From assembly GCA_030043155.1 (NCBI GenBank), contig JASHYE010000255.1:1-5634 (forward strand): DNA of 5,634 nt, given 5' to 3'. The DNA is from Candidatus Acidiferrales bacterium. Lineage in GTDB: Bacteria; Acidobacteriota; Terriglobia; Acidoferrales; UBA7541. Positions 5,070 through 5,634 of this stretch are shown here, one piece after another. Below the pieces are notes generated by a model that was not told where the DNA came from, made no database searches, and worked only from the letters and a program-made list of their open reading frames with translations. Numbering within the stretch: position 1 is the first letter of the stretch; each line of letters starts with the position of its first letter. Both the position numbers and the translations under genes were made by a program.

Positions 5070-5097
5070 AGCCGCCTTCGGGCGGCTATTCGTTTTT
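5070..5097 (+). terminator. Rho-independent terminator-like hairpin
   Basis: AGCCGCC (5070-5076) pairs perfectly with GGCGGCT (5081-5087) around the stable loop TTCG, followed by ATTCG and a five-T run (5093-5097). The GC-rich stem and UUCG loop are typical. The T-run begins five bases after the stem, slightly late. No plus-strand gene ends just upstream, so it would end either a short transcript from the promoter at 5012 or read-through reaching alaS. Confidence 0.65.
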
Positions 5098-5116
5098 ATG
5101 GAGAGGCGAAAGGAAA

Positions 5117-5200
5117 GCGATTCTAATCGCCTGACCTATGAAAAATTAGAAATGAGGCTAACTCACTGAAAACACAAGGTCGGACTCATTTCTAATCGCC
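5117..5200. repeat. inverted and direct repeat cluster
   Basis: ATTAGAAATGAG (5145-5156) is the exact reverse complement of CTCATTTCTAAT (5185-5196), 12 bp with a 28-base loop. TTCTAATCGCC occurs directly at 5121-5131 and 5190-5200, and GCGATT-CT-AATCGC (5117-5130) is itself a small palindrome. So the first copy can pair with the central arm in place of the second, allowing two alternative hairpins. It lies between the terminator and the presumed alaS promoter. Role unknown. Confidence 0.5.
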
Positions 5201-5226
5201 AGAGAAATGCGTTTTTCTAAATTGAG

Positions 5227-5257
5227 TTGCGTCCCAAGGCCGCAGAAAAGCTATGAT
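5227..5257 (+). promoter_or_regulatory. candidate promoter of alaS
   Basis: TATGAT (5252-5257) fits the -10 consensus at five of six positions, and TTGCGT (5227-5232) stands 19 bp upstream, a slightly long spacing. Transcription from about 5264 would give an alaS leader of some 186 bases containing the hairpin repeats. Confidence 0.35.
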
Positions 5258-5286
5258 GAAGCCTCAAAAGATGCCTAACGGGCTCA

Positions 5287-5405
5287 TAAGGGCACGGCTT
5301 TTGACCCCTGAGGGAACGAAGGGCAACCGTGCCGGACGTCGGGCAATGTAAGGGCACGGCTTTAGCCGTGCCGTGGAAGCTCCCAAAGTGCGGCTTCAGC
5401 CGCTG
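5287..5405. repeat. paired acidobacterial hairpin repeats (GGCACGGC type, and GCGGC type)
   Basis: TAAGGGCACGGCTTT occurs at 5287-5301 and 5349-5363. Copy 2 forms GGCACGGC-TTTA-GCCGTGCC (5353-5372), eight perfect base pairs. Copy 1 has the same arms (GGCACGG 5291-5297, CCGTGCC 5327-5333), but its loop holds about 29 bases, including CCCTGAGGG, as if extra sequence had entered the loop. A third, smaller hairpin, GCGGC-TTCA-GCCGC, lies at 5390-5403. These resemble repetitive extragenic palindromes I recall as common in Acidobacteriota. They lie just ahead of alaS and, if transcribed, in its leader. Confidence 0.7.
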
Positions 5406-5440
5406 AGGGATGGTTTCGATGTTTACTGTAATCCGTTTAA

Positions 5441-5634
<194 letters not shown>

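Noticed and set aside
5098..5166. 22-codon plus-strand frame MERRKESDSNRLTYEKLEMR... just after the terminator
   Set aside because: The ATG directly follows the T-run of the hairpin, there is no ribosome binding site, and the frame covers the repeat cluster; nothing supports translation.
5287..5405. CRISPR-like array, given repeated hairpin words before alaS
   Set aside because: There are only two or three copies, they are unequal in length and spacing, each is self-complementary, and there are no cas genes; they fit extragenic palindromic repeats.

Overview
The window looks like a chromosomal segment of a soil-type acidobacterium (Acidobacteriota, class Terriglobia or a close relative). The grounds are moderately high G+C by eye, hairpin-forming intergenic repeats of the 'aagggcacggctttagccgtgcc', 'gtgcggcttcagccgc' and 'gtcattccgagcga...gaggaatctgctt' type that I associate with these genomes, and several proteins in the style of that phylum. 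The phylum call rests on recall of such sequences, not on a search.

Left part (1-2467): four genes all read on the minus strand. In transcription order they are a secreted protein of an unnamed family (1802-2467), a small soluble helical protein of unknown function (1239-1703), a second diverged member of the same secreted family (331-1032), and the N-terminus of an Asp-box (BNR/sialidase-fold) beta-propeller protein that runs off the left edge (1-243). An imperfect short-repeat tract (about 1183-1241) touches the stop codon of the small protein.

Middle (2468-3867): the minus-strand genes are divergent from an HxlR-family winged-helix regulator (2613-3038). The shared intergenic region holds a perfect 23-bp palindrome (2572-2594) over the -35 element of a promoter whose predicted start point coincides with the regulator's GTG codon. 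This suggests an autoregulated, leaderless gene. Twenty-two bases downstream lies a polytopic membrane protein with an HEVLGH motif, a GPLAN motif and an NFGD motif, resembling a diverged M50 (site-2 protease type) metalloprotease. A possible reading is that HxlR controls itself, the membrane protein, and perhaps the divergent secreted proteins.

Right part (3868-5634): a convergent gap holds a decayed tandem repeat of hairpin units and a copy of the 'gtcattccgagcga' repeat. Next is a minus-strand gene (4103-4825) for a lone HEPN protein of AbiU2 type with an R-N-N-Y-F-A-H active-site motif, a candidate RNase toxin or anti-phage effector. A 624-bp gene-free stretch follows. It holds a TTGACA-type promoter candidate, a strong terminator hairpin, an inverted/direct repeat cluster and a pair of acidobacterial hairpin repeats. 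The start of alaS (alanyl-tRNA synthetase, 5450 onward) reaches the right edge.

The items most worth following up are the palindrome/leaderless HxlR arrangement, the paralogous secreted family, the orphan HEPN gene with a possible short terminated transcript beside it, and the unusual spacing of the metalloprotease-like motif. I see no complete, clearly new multi-gene system.
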